This document shows positions 51,238 through 59,156 of a stretch of DNA of 64,000 nucleotides, one piece after another. This DNA comes from Natrinema salaciae (lineage in GTDB: Archaea > Halobacteriota > Halobacteria > Halobacteriales > Natrialbaceae), in the NCBI RefSeq assembly GCF_900110865.1, contig NZ_FOFD01000001.1, positions 434,001 through 498,000 on the forward strand, given 5' to 3'. Both the position numbers and the translations under genes were made by a program. Every line of letters starts with the position of its first letter. Positions within the stretch are counted from its first letter, which is position 1. Below the pieces are notes generated by a model, which saw only the letters and a program-made list of their open reading frames with translations, made no database searches and was not told where the DNA came from.

Positions 51238-52329
51238 ATGAGCACGGACGACACCCAACAGGCACGAGAGCAGTTGATCGATCTCGCGGCGGAGTTCTAC
51301 GACCAGTTCGAACTGGGCGAGATCCCGCACATGTCCGTGCCGACGCGGACGAAGAACAACATCGAGTACGACGAGGAGAAGGACGTCTGGGTCTACGGCG
51401 ACCGCGAGTCGACCCGGTCGGCCAACTCCGTCCGCGGCGCGCGGAAGCTCCTGAAGGCGATCTACACGATCGAGTTCCTGTCGGACCAGCTCGAGGAGGA
51501 CCGCTCCTCGACCCTGCGTGAACTCTACTACCTCTCGGAGAGCTGGGACAACGACGAGGCCCAGTTCAACGATCAGGACGAGTCGAACAGCATGGTCGAG
51601 GACCTCGAGATCGTCTCGGGGGTCACCCGCGAGGACTTTCACATGCGCCCGGAGGAATCGGGCGCGACGATCATGGGACCGCTCCACCTCCGCGAGCAGA
51701 CCCGTCGCGGCGAGCGCGAGATCCACTGTCAGGAGGACGTCGGCGAGGGCGGCTACCAGATTCCGAACAATCCGGACACGATCGACTTCCTCGACTGCGA
51801 CGCCGACTTCATCCTGGCGGTGGAGACCGGCGGGATGCGCGACCGGCTCGTCGAGAACGGATTCGACGAGGAGTACAACGCCCTGATCGTCCACCTCAAG
51901 GGCCAGCCCGCCCGGGCGACCCGCCGGATCACCAAGCGGCTCCACGACGAACTCGACCTGCCGGTCACGGTGTTTACGGACGGTGACCCGTGGTCGTACC
52001 GCATCTACGGCTCCGTCGCCTACGGCTCGATCAAGTCCGCACACCTCTCCGAGTACCTCGCGACCCCCGAGGCGGACTTTATCGGCATCCAGCCCGCCGA
52101 CATCGTCGAGTACGAACTGCCGACCGACCCGCTCTCGGACTCGGACATCAACGCCCTCGAGAGCGAGCTGGACGACCCCCGCTTCCAGACCGACTACTGG
52201 GAGGAACAGATCGAGCTCCAGCTGGATCTCGGGAAGAAGTCCGAACAGCAGTCACTGGCGTCTCACGGCCTGGACTTCGTGACGGACACCTATCTGCCGG
52301 AGCGGCTCGACGAGATGGGCGTGCTTTGA
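51238..52329 (+). CDS. top6A: DNA topoisomerase VI subunit A
   Basis: A 363-residue Top6A. The winged-helix (CAP-like) domain carries the catalytic Tyr in [11 protein letters not shown] (the second of the two Tyr is the usual nucleophile). The TOPRIM domain shows [10 protein letters not shown] and the later [17 protein letters not shown], with the acidic Mg2+ residues. It makes double-strand breaks with 5' phosphotyrosyl links, and is the parent of Spo11. The gene is 49 nt after top6B, in one operon. Confidence 0.96.
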   Translation: MSTDDTQQAREQLIDLAAEFYDQFELGEIPHMSVPTRTKNNIEYDEEKDVWVYGDRESTRSANSVRGARKLLKAIYTIEFLSDQLEEDRSSTLRELYYLSESWDNDEAQFNDQDESNSMVEDLEIVSGVTREDFHMRPEESGATIMGPLHLREQTRRGEREIHCQEDVGEGGYQIPNNPDTIDFLDCDADFILAVETGGMRDRLVENGFDEEYNALIVHLKGQPARATRRITKRLHDELDLPVTVFTDGDPWSYRIYGSVAYGSIKSAHLSEYLATPEADFIGIQPADIVEYELPTDPLSDSDINALESELDDPRFQTDYWEEQIELQLDLGKKSEQQSLASHGLDFVTDTYLPERLDEMGVL

Positions 52330-52509
52330 ACGCCCCACTACCGAGGAGGCGATAGCGAACGCGTAGTGAGCGTCATGAGTGCCGACGAATCCCCACTGAC
52401 GACTTCTATCGTCCGAATCGGTATCACCGGCCGGATCGACGACGGCCCCTGTGACTGCAGGTACAATCGGTTCCCGTCTTCGGGGACTACCGTCGTCCAG
52501 ACTGGTGAT

Positions 52510-52815
52510 ATGGCCGACGAAAACGACAGCGAACGGCCGTTGCACAGCGACCCCGACGAGGGGGCGATCGACGAGCCGACGACCTCGAGCGCCCAGGAGG
52601 CGGACGAAACCGCGTGGATGATGAAAGAGGGCATCACGATCGGTCTCATCGCGATCGGTGCCATGGTCCTGCTCGGACTCGGTCTCCTCCAGGGGACGGG
52701 TCTCGTCGACGTGTTCGCGCCGATCGCGGACAGCAACGTCGGGCAGTGGGCCGCGTTCGGCGTCCTGGTTCTCGTCGCCCTCGCGGCGTTCGCCTGGTCG
52801 CGACGGGGCGTCTGA
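52510..52815 (+). CDS. Small two-helix membrane protein, unknown function
   Basis: A 101-residue protein: an acidic N-terminal half (ENDSERPLHSDPDEG), then two hydrophobic helices (IGLIAIGAMVLLGLGLL and GQWAAFGVLVLVALAAFAWS). ATG 52510 begins MADENDSER, typical for haloarchaea; the frame upstream is Cys/Arg-rich and not convincing. It converges with the MBL protein at 52973. Family not recognised. Confidence 0.65.
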   Translation: MADENDSERPLHSDPDEGAIDEPTTSSAQEADETAWMMKEGITIGLIAIGAMVLLGLGLLQGTGLVDVFAPIADSNVGQWAAFGVLVLVALAAFAWSRRGV

Positions 52816-52972
52816 GTCCGGTTCGTCCCGGTTTCCCGCCGGCCGCTGGCTCCCCGTCGGCTCACGACTCGAGGTCGGCGGTTCCGTCGCGCGGGCCTCG
52901 ACCTCGAGTCCGAGGTCGTCGCGCGGGCGAGGACGGCTCAGAACGGTTCAGCAATACGGCGATCGGTGCGGT

Positions 52973-53686
52973 TTACCCGTCGAGGACGACCGGAACCCCG
53001 CGTCTCGCAACGTCGACGACGAACGCCGCCTCGTCGGTTTCGATCGCGTCGAACGTATCGTAGTGGACCGGCAACACGAGGTCGGGCCCGATCGCGTCGG
53101 CCAGCGACGCGGCCTCGCGGCGATCCATAGTGACCGTCCCGCCGATCGGTGGGAGGAAGAGATCGACGTCCAGCTCCCGGTGAAACGGATGCGCGTCGGT
53201 GTCGCCCGGCCAGAACGCCGTGATGCCGTCGATAGTGACGCCGAACCCACAGCCCGCTCCCTCGGGATGGAAGGGCGTTCCGCCCCCGTCCGTGTGGGGG
53301 CCGTCGGGGTCGTTGTACGCTGGCGTCGTGAACAGATCGAGCGGGCCGAGGACGAACGATTCGTCCGCGCGGACGCGCTCGACCTCGAACGGCAGGCTCT
53401 CCGGTCGCTCGTCGATGCCATCGGTTCCGTCGATCTCGCCCGCGTCGATCGACTCGTGGACGACGACCAGCGCGTCCTCGCGGGCGACCCGTCTGATCGA
53501 GTCCGGATCGTAGTGATGGCCGTGACTGACGAGAATCAGATCCCCGTCTCGAGGCTCGTCGCCGTCCAGCACGCCGTACCGCTCCGGGCCGGGGTCCGTG
53601 TAGACGACCGCACCGGTCTGCCCCTCGATTCGGACGGTCGCGAGGCCGACCCAGTCGACGGTCACCGCGTCGAATCGGACGGTCAT
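52973..53686 (-). CDS. MBL-fold metallo-hydrolase
   Basis: A 237-residue MBL-fold protein. The metal motif is HGHHYD (in SHGHHYDPDSI), a variant of HxHxDH with Tyr-Asp after the third His, then FWPGDTDAHPFHR (Asp and His) and VLPVHYDTFDAI. The pattern and the small size place it near the UlaG-like lactonase or UPF0173-type group, with an unusual first motif. The cytoplasmic substrate is unknown. The start at 53686 gives a normal first strand. It is upstream-adjacent to a fumarylacetoacetase-family gene on the same strand. Confidence 0.78.
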   Translation of the reverse strand: MTVRFDAVTVDWVGLATVRIEGQTGAVVYTDPGPERYGVLDGDEPRDGDLILVSHGHHYDPDSIRRVAREDALVVVHESIDAGEIDGTDGIDERPESLPFEVERVRADESFVLGPLDLFTTPAYNDPDGPHTDGGGTPFHPEGAGCGFGVTIDGITAFWPGDTDAHPFHRELDVDLFLPPIGGTVTMDRREAASLADAIGPDLVLPVHYDTFDAIETDEAAFVVDVARRGVPVVLDG

Positions 53687-53750
53687 GTCTGTCCCGTTCC
53701 ACGAGCGGGGGCGAAAAACGTTCGACTCGTCGCGGTTCGAAGCCGCCGGC

Positions 53751-54488
53751 TCAGGGAATCCGGACCGAGTGTTCGAGCGTGCCGACGCCCTCGACTTCGA
53801 TCTCGACCTCGTCGCCGTCGGAGAGGGGACCGACGCCCTCGGGCGTCCCGGTCGCGATCACGTCGCCGGGCTCGAGCGTGAGATAGGTGGTGATCTCGGC
53901 GATGAGTTCGGGGATCGAGAAGATCAGTTGCTCGCGGGAGCCGTCCTGTTTGCGTTCGCCGTTGACTCGAGATCGAACGGCCGCGTCGGCGGGGAGTTCG
54001 TCGGGGGTCGCGAGGACGGGCCCGATGGGAGCGGCCCCGTCGAAGGCTTTCCCGCGTATCCAGTTCTGTTCCTGGCGCTGGTCGTCGCGGTTCGAGATGT
54101 CGTTCACGCAGGTGAACCCCTCGACGACGTCCATCGCGTCAGCTTCGGGAACGTGACGGCACTGCTCGCCGATGACGACGCCGAGTTCCGCTTCGTAGTC
54201 GATGCGGTCCTTACCCGCGGGCGGGGTAACGGTGTCGCCGTGGCCCGCGACCGCGTTCGGCGGCTTCAGGAAGAGCAACGGGCGGTCGGGGAGATCCGAC
54301 CCCATCTCGTCGGCGTGATCGGCGTAGTTGCGCCCGATACAGACGACCTTCGAGGGGTCGGACGGCGGCAGCACGTCGATCTCGTCGCTATCGAGCGCGT
54401 AGCTTTCGTTCGCGAAGCGAACGGTTCCGTTCTCGTATTCGCCACGGCGGACTGCACCGGCCGGATCGCGGAAGCGGACGTATTTCAC
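53751..54488 (-). CDS. Fumarylacetoacetate hydrolase family protein
   Basis: A 245-residue FAH-family enzyme. Visible motifs are VCIGRNYADHADEMG, LFLKPPNAVAGHGD, and DYEAELGVVIGE with the metal-binding Glu-x-Glu pair, then an Asp in CVNDISNRDDQ, and the C-terminal LEPGDVIATGTPEGVGPL. These enzymes hydrolyse or decarboxylate acylpyruvates and related carbonyl acids with Mg2+/Mn2+. The start codon is about 30 nt after a minus-strand TTTTTATCC element near 54513-54521. The MBL gene follows 64 nt later on the same strand. Confidence 0.9.
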   Translation of the reverse strand: MKYVRFRDPAGAVRRGEYENGTVRFANESYALDSDEIDVLPPSDPSKVVCIGRNYADHADEMGSDLPDRPLLFLKPPNAVAGHGDTVTPPAGKDRIDYEAELGVVIGEQCRHVPEADAMDVVEGFTCVNDISNRDDQRQEQNWIRGKAFDGAAPIGPVLATPDELPADAAVRSRVNGERKQDGSREQLIFSIPELIAEITTYLTLEPGDVIATGTPEGVGPLSDGDEVEIEVEGVGTLEHSVRIP

Positions 54489-54917
54489 GCTCGATGGGAC
54501 GGTTGCGCGGGATAAAAAGGATTGAGAAGCCGGCCAGCCGCGGGGAGGGGTCCGCGGTCACTGTTACCGTCACTACACCGGGTTACACGGACGCCTCGCC
54601 GGGGACTCGGCGGTAGTGTTTCCCGCGGCGGCCGCCGACGATGTCCTCGAGCCGTTCCTCTCCGCGCTCTCCGAGACGTCGGACTCCTCGAGACGGACGC
54701 CGACGGCGACGTCGACCACCAGGTCGCACACGTCTACGTCGACGAGGGTTCGCGGTTGCTGTCGGCGCGATAACGGGTCAACGTGCGTGATATCGTGGCA
54801 CTGTTGGTCCGTAACGGAACGTTTTTCATTAGGCCTCGGCAACAACCAGTTGCGAAGCGCGCCCCGTTGGTTCGCCGAACGCAGTGACGCGGGCCTCGGT
54901 GCGAGAACGACGTGATC
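54489..54917. other. Intergenic region between FAH gene and tRNA-Glu
   Basis: 429 bp with no convincing gene. It holds the FAH promoter (minus TTTTTATCC near 54513-54521) and, on the plus strand, a TTTTTCATTAGG element at about 54821-54832 that may start the pre-tRNA. The 85-bp stretch after it (CCGTTGGTTCGCCGAACG region) may form a leader hairpin. The gap also carries minor frames that look like tRNA-gene shadows. Confidence 0.4.
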
Positions 54918-54992
54918 GCTCCGTTGGTGTAGTCCGGCCAATCATTTCGGCCTTTCGAGCCGATGACCTGGGTTCAAATCCCAGACGGAGCA
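54918..54992 (+). tRNA. tRNA-Glu (anticodon TTC)
   Basis: A 75-nt tRNA. The acceptor stem GCTCCGT pairs with ACGGAGC, discriminator A at 54992; CCA is not encoded. The anticodon stem TCGGC/GCCGA closes a 7-nt loop CTTTCGA whose middle triplet is TTC. The T arm has the usual GGTTCAAATCC. No intron is visible. This fits a haloarchaeal tRNA-Glu. Confidence 0.95.
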
Positions 54993-55321
54993 TTTCTGCG
55001 TAACAAGTCCGCGAGCTGACCGTGTGTCCCTCGGTATGACGTAGCAGGACCGAGCGACGGCGAGCGTTTCACGTCGTTCGCGTTCCGGATGACGTCTTCT
55101 GCTCCCGGAAGTGACCGAAAGCGAACGCGCCTGCACGGGGTTCCGCGGGCGTTGAGACGTCGGAAACCGACCGGTCGGCGGTTCGGGAGCGGGTCCCACG
55201 TTTCACGCTAATTCACGCCTCGACAAGACTCGTCCACCCACATCTCCACACCGACTCACTGGAACCGGATAGAATTGTATATTCGTAAACCCCTAGTACG
55301 AGGAGTACTTCAGAACGAACA
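54993..55321. other. Intergenic region between tRNA-Glu and lrp gene
   Basis: 329 bp with no convincing gene. It ends with the Lrp-gene promoter (tgtatattcg near 55277-55285) and the AGTAC/GTACT operator at 55295-55309. A minus-strand frame across the tRNA and this region is a tRNA shadow and was rejected. Confidence 0.4.
55295..55309. promoter_or_regulatory. Inverted repeat at the lrp gene promoter
   Basis: AGTAC (55295-55299), GAGGA spacer, GTACT (55305-55309): a perfect 5-bp dyad just after the TATA-like tgtatattcg (55277-55285) and 13 nt before the ATG at 55322. It is at the expected transcription start, so Lrp binding would block its own expression. Autoregulation is common in this family. 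Confidence 0.55.
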
Positions 55322-55777
55322 ATGACCTACGAACACCTCGACTCGGATCTGGTGAACGAACTGCTCAACGACGGTCGCGCGAGCCTCCGCAGCCTAGCCG
55401 AGGAACTCGACGTCTCCGTCACGACCGTCTCCAACCACCTCTCCGACCTCGAGGAGGAGGGCGTGATCGAGGGATACACGCCGAAGATCGACTACGATTC
55501 GGTCGGCTACGACGTGACTGCAGTCATGCAGTTCAAAGCCGAGGGGAGCGCCCTGCCCGAGATTACCGAGACGCTGAAGGATCACCACCAGATGATCTCG
55601 GTGTACGAGGTAACTGGTGACTACGACGTGATCGCCATCGGGAAGTTCAAAGACACGGACGACATGAACGACCAGATCAAGACGCTGATCACCGATCCCG
55701 ACATCAATCAGTCGAACACGAGCATCGTTCTCAACGCCGTCAGCGAGAACGAGCAGTTCGAACTCGAGACGGAGTGA
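55322..55777 (+). CDS. Lrp/AsnC family transcriptional regulator
   Basis: A 151-residue Lrp/AsnC protein. The N-terminal HTH is [37 protein letters not shown], with [14 protein letters not shown] as recognition helix. The C-terminal RAM domain (about 65-140) contains [17 protein letters not shown] and [16 protein letters not shown], with the usual effector-binding GDYD. It is a small regulator of amino-acid or nitrogen metabolism genes. It stands alone next to tRNA-Glu and HalOD1, with a dyad at its own promoter. Confidence 0.93.
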   Translation: MTYEHLDSDLVNELLNDGRASLRSLAEELDVSVTTVSNHLSDLEEEGVIEGYTPKIDYDSVGYDVTAVMQFKAEGSALPEITETLKDHHQMISVYEVTGDYDVIAIGKFKDTDDMNDQIKTLITDPDINQSNTSIVLNAVSENEQFELETE

Positions 55778-55876
55778 CTCGGGGTTCGGTCTCCGTCGCG
55801 CGCGAGGACGGCCACGCCCGAGACGACGATCCTAGCCGCCCGATTTCGAAGCGTCGACTGATCGCCGGTTCGAAAG

Positions 55877-55909
55877 AAATATCCGTTGGAAATCGCCGAT
55901 ATTTATTAA
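55877..55909 (+). promoter_or_regulatory. Promoter and inverted repeat of HalOD1 gene
   Basis: AAATATC (55877-55883) and GATATTT (55898-55904) are perfect 7-bp arms with a 14-nt spacer; the right arm overlaps the TATA-like gatatttatta (55898-55908). The ATG at 55947 is about 40 nt downstream. A second A+T element ttattaatgg follows at 55921-55930. It looks like an operator on top of the TATA box. Confidence 0.5.
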
Positions 55910-55946
55910 GAATTCGAAAATTATTAATGGATCGGTGTGGCGGTAG

Positions 55947-56207
55947 ATGCCAATGGGACAATCCCTCGCGGTCGACACCGACGAGGTGCACGAACGGATC
56001 GTTACCGGTGTAGCGGCGCTCGAGGGGGTCGACCCGATGGCGTTACCACCGTTGTTCGACGCGGTCGATCCCGATGCACTCGCAGCGATCTTCGCGACGA
56101 CGGAGTCGGGCGGACGCCGTGCCGGTCACGTCGGGTTCACCTACGCCGAGCATCAGGTGACCGTCGAGTTCGACGAGTCCGGAGAACCAGTCGTAACGAT
56201 CGGGTGA
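55947..56207 (+). CDS. HalOD1 output domain protein
   Basis: An 86-residue protein that matches the HalOD1 domain: helical start with VDTDEVHERIVTGVAALEGVDPMALPPLFDAVDPDALAAIF (parts such as VAALEGVDP and PPLFDAVDPDAL are typical), then GHVGFTYAEHQVTVEFDE at the end. HalOD1 is a haloarchaeal output domain of signal transduction systems that also occurs alone. Start ATG 55947 (or ATG 55953). It is preceded by an AT-rich promoter with a 7-bp inverted repeat. Confidence 0.85.
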   Translation: MPMGQSLAVDTDEVHERIVTGVAALEGVDPMALPPLFDAVDPDALAAIFATTESGGRRAGHVGFTYAEHQVTVEFDESGEPVVTIG

Positions 56208-56326
56208 GGACCCTCGGGTCTCTCGGAGCGACAGTCGGTAGCGGCGGCGCTCGAGTCGCCGGTGCCGTTGCGATCCGAGTCCGTTCGAACGAAGACTAAT
56301 GACACGCCGCCTGATACGGAGCGGTA

Positions 56327-57100
56327 ATGGCACGGCTCAACCGGCTCAGAGTGTACCCAGTCAAAGGACTCGACGGCATCGATCTCGAGGCGGCCAAGAT
56401 ACTCCGGGGCGGGACGGTGGCCCACGACAGGGAATTCGCGCTGTTCGACGCTGACGGCGACGTTGTAAACGGCAAACGGACCGACCGGGTCCACGTTCTC
56501 GAGACGGATTTCGACCCGGAAACGGGCGTTCTCGAGGTCGAGACGCCCGCCGGGGAGACGAACCGGTTCGACCTCGAGGGCGACCGTGGGGCCGCCGAAA
56601 CCTGGTTCAGCGACTTCTTCGACGCGGACCTCTCGCTCGAGCGGGATACGTCGCTCGGATTCGTCGATCGACGCGGGATGGGACCGTCGATAGTCAGCAC
56701 CGCGACGCTTCGAACCGTCGCGTCCTGGTTCGACGGGCTGACCGTCGACGGGGCGCGTCGACGGATCAGGGCGAACGTCGAGGTGGCCGGCGTCGAACCC
56801 TTCTGGGAGGACCGGTTCGTCGGGGACGGCGCGCCGGCGTTCGAGATCGGCGGGGTTCGGTTCGCGGGGGTCACGCCGTGCGGGCGCTGTGTCGTCCCAC
56901 AGCGCGACCCCGATACCGGCGAGCCGATCGACGAGTTTCGGGAGCGGTTCGTACGAAAGCGAGAAGAATTGTTCCCCGACTGGGCCGACGCGGACGCGTT
57001 CGATCACTACTACACGCTGATGATCATCACGCGGGTTCTCGAGGCGCACCGCGGCGAAACGCTCCGTGTCGACGATCCGGTCGAAATCGTCGCGGACTGA
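56327..57100 (+). CDS. MOSC-domain protein (YcbX/mARC-like)
   Basis: A 257-residue MOSC protein. The N-terminal beta-barrel domain starts RLNRLRVYPVKGLDGIDLEAAKIL, of which VYPVKGLDG is characteristic. The MOSC domain proper ends with VTPCGRCVVPQRDPDTGEP, where the first Cys is the expected molybdenum-cofactor ligand. mARC/YcbX enzymes reduce N-hydroxylated substrates using a molybdenum cofactor. The gene is isolated, convergent with the unknown gene at 57102, with a 1-nt gap. Confidence 0.88.
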   Translation: MARLNRLRVYPVKGLDGIDLEAAKILRGGTVAHDREFALFDADGDVVNGKRTDRVHVLETDFDPETGVLEVETPAGETNRFDLEGDRGAAETWFSDFFDADLSLERDTSLGFVDRRGMGPSIVSTATLRTVASWFDGLTVDGARRRIRANVEVAGVEPFWEDRFVGDGAPAFEIGGVRFAGVTPCGRCVVPQRDPDTGEPIDEFRERFVRKREELFPDWADADAFDHYYTLMIITRVLEAHRGETLRVDDPVEIVAD

Positions 57101-57101
57101 G

Positions 57102-57428
57102 TCAGTGGTCGATACCGGGCCGTTGGAACGTCGTCTCGGCCCCCGCTCCGTCGTCCGATTCGCTCAGCGTGCTCTCGAGGTCGAGCGCGGCCACCAGTTC
57201 GTTTCGCTCGAGTTCGTTCGGACGCAGGAAGTAGTACGTCTCCGCACAGCCGGCGACCAGTTCCGAGAGCGGTCGGTCTTCGTCGTGGACGACCGAGACG
57301 AGATCGCCCGTCACCGCGACGAGCGCCGCGTCGTCGAGTTTGTAGAGCGCGTCTCGAAGCTCACAGACGGTACTGTCGGTCGGTAGTTCGAGGGTGACGC
57401 CGTCGACGGTCGCCCAGCGCGTCTCCAT
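57102..57428 (-). CDS. Conserved-looking acidic protein, unknown function
   Basis: A 108-residue acidic protein starting METRWATVDGVTLELPTDSTVCELRDALYKLDDAALVAV, with GVTLELPTDSTVCELRDAL resembling a ubiquitin-like/beta-grasp strand-helix start. The end is an acidic, flexible tail. The middle holds TYYFLRPNEL. It has only two Cys and no membrane segment. I do not recognise the family; beta-grasp is a guess. It is convergent with the MOSC gene. Confidence 0.6.
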   Translation of the reverse strand: METRWATVDGVTLELPTDSTVCELRDALYKLDDAALVAVTGDLVSVVHDEDRPLSELVAGCAETYYFLRPNELERNELVAALDLESTLSESDDGAGAETTFQRPGIDH

Positions 57429-57599
57429 ATCCGACCGTTCGACGGTAACGGTCTATACGGTTGTGCCCGCAGGCACAGGCCGATCACGACCGTCCGGGCA
57501 GGGCGACGGCTCACAGCTATCGTGTGCACTGGCATCACGGGACAGGTCGTGGCCGAGGGGCCAGTGGGGTAAAGTAGCCTCGCTCGGAGGAACTGTGTG

Positions 57600-58397
57600 A
57601 TGAGTGATCGGACAGGGGATGCGATCGAGACGCTCGAGTACGTGCTGCGTTCACCGAGCCGAGTACGGGTGCTCGAGACGTTACGAGAGGAGGGGGCCGT
57701 CTCGAAGGAGGTGTTAAAGGCAGAGGTGGACGTCGTGCGAACGACGCTGCAACGGACCCTGACGGGACTGGCGGAACGGGGGCTGATCCGCGAGCGCGAG
57801 CGGCGATACGAACTCACGTCGGCCGGCACCCTCGCGACGGCGGGCGTCGAAACGGCGCTGGAACGGGTCGGCGCGGCGGTTCGTTTGCGACCGGTGCTCG
57901 AGCAACTGCCGGGGGAGGCGCTCGAGTTCGATCTGACGAGGCTGGACGACGCGACGGTCGTCGAGTCGACGACGGTGAACCCGTACGCGCCGGTCGAGCA
58001 CCACGCGGCGAGCCTCGCCGACGCGGACCGCGCCCGACTGTTGCTCCCGACCATCAGCGCGAAACCGATCGAGACGGCCCGCGATGCCATCGAATCGGGG
58101 GCGGTCTTCGAGCTGATCGTCACGGAGTCAGTCGCGGAGACGTTGCGGACTGGGTCGCCGACCGCGGAGGCGTTCGCACCCGTCACGGCCACCGACGCGA
58201 TCACCGTTTCCGTGACCGACGACGTCGTTCCGTTCTACCTGGGAATCGTCGACGCTGCCGTCCAGATCGGCGTGACCGACGACAGCGGACTGCCGACGGC
58301 ACTCCTCGAGTCGACGGATGCGGCGCTCAGAACGTGGGCGATCGATCGGTTCGACGCGTTCGACCGGCGATCGACGGCCGTCGAATTCGGTCGGTAG
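57600..58397 (+). CDS. Winged-HTH regulator with FilR1-like domain
   Basis: A 265-residue protein. The N-terminal winged HTH is YVLRSPSRVRVLETLREEGAVSKEVLKAEVDVVRTTLQRTLTGLAERGLIRE; VRTTLQRTLTGLAERGL is the recognition part. The C-terminal region (about 110-260) is a long beta-rich domain resembling the FilR1/methanogenesis-regulatory family, with VNPYAPVEHHAASL and PFYLGIVDAAVQIGVTD. It likely binds a small ligand. ATG 57600 follows a GTG at 57597 in frame. A palindrome at 58469-58490 lies after its stop. Confidence 0.82.
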   Translation: MSDRTGDAIETLEYVLRSPSRVRVLETLREEGAVSKEVLKAEVDVVRTTLQRTLTGLAERGLIRERERRYELTSAGTLATAGVETALERVGAAVRLRPVLEQLPGEALEFDLTRLDDATVVESTTVNPYAPVEHHAASLADADRARLLLPTISAKPIETARDAIESGAVFELIVTESVAETLRTGSPTAEAFAPVTATDAITVSVTDDVVPFYLGIVDAAVQIGVTDDSGLPTALLESTDAALRTWAIDRFDAFDRRSTAVEFGR

Positions 58398-58769
58398 TCC
58401 CGTCGGAGCGACGGTCGAACCCGTTCGCATGAGCGGATACGGGGGCGTGTGCGGGCTCTACACGCCGTGCACAGCGTGCACACGCTGTGCGGAATACACT
58501 GATACTGCTCCGAAACGGTGCTCTGCATGCGGTAGGTGGTGACCCGCGACTGCGCTGGGGCGTACCGACGACGGCCGGCGGATGGGGTGGGGGACCCAAC
58601 GACCGACCACTGTCAGGTCGTCGATTCCCGGTTGCGACACGGAACCGGGATTCGTTTTCACCGGTCACGAGGCCGATCCGACTCGAAACGGGAGCTGACC
58701 GCTCGAGGGCCGGGCGAGCGGACGAGCGCGTCAGGAAACGCTTAGGGCCTCGCGTCCGGTATCTCGAGT
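58398..58769. other. Intergenic region with palindrome, no convincing gene
   Basis: 372 bp between the HTH regulator and the DUF5795-like gene. A long perfect palindrome at 58469-58490 dominates it. Short frames on both strands are Arg/Cys-rich and not protein-like. A short cgcttaggg element (58738-58746) is about 25 nt before the GTG at 58770 and is a likely TATA box. Confidence 0.45.
58469..58490. repeat. Perfect 22-bp palindrome with CA centre
   Basis: GCACAGCGTG (58469-58478), CA, CACGCTGTGC (58481-58490): 10-bp arms, 2-nt centre. The left flank also contains a CACGCCGTGCACAGCGTGCAC-like repeated CGTGCAC pattern. It lies about 72 nt after the stop of the HTH regulator, so it may be a strong 3' hairpin for that mRNA or an operator for the regulator itself. 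Confidence 0.65.
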
Positions 58770-58997
58770 GTGAGCGAGAATCGCGTCGTTCAGGGGCGAA
58801 TGGTTACGGCCGAAAAACTCGCCGAGCTCGTCGAAGGCGACTCCGTGATGGAAGTCGATTCTATCGAGGAGGCCGACGAGGCGTGTCCGGAGTGTGGTGA
58901 CAACGTGTTGCAGGTGACGTACATGCCGTCGGTCACCGAACTCGTCACCGGCTGGAAATGTCAGGAATGCGATTGGAGTGATACCGATCGGGACTGA
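58770..58997 (+). CDS. DUF5795-like small zinc-binding protein
   Basis: A 75-residue protein with four Cys: CPEC and CQEC, a zinc-ribbon pair separated by about 26 residues. It starts at GTG 58770 (MSENRVVQGRMVTAEKLAELV). The VTAEKLAELVEGDSVMEV start and the following MPSVTELVTGWKCQECDW match my memory of the haloarchaeal DUF5795 group. It is a cytoplasmic zinc protein of unknown role. A cgcttaggg element is about 25 nt before the start. Confidence 0.82.
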   Translation: MSENRVVQGRMVTAEKLAELVEGDSVMEVDSIEEADEACPECGDNVLQVTYMPSVTELVTGWKCQECDWSDTDRD

Positions 58998-59156
58998 TCC
59001 GATCGGGTTCGTATCGACGACGAAACGATAGCGGTCGCCGTCCTCGCCGACGCGGTCCTTCGCCGGTGCGGCGTGTGAATAGCCGCAGTTCGGTCCCGTC
59101 GCACGCAGGGACAGTGGTCGCGAGGCGAAAACCCACGGCTGTAGTGTGAGAGGATG

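Noticed and set aside
54942-55199. Minus-strand frame through tRNA-Glu
   Set aside because: Its start is read through the tRNA in reverse, and such frames are typical tRNA shadows.
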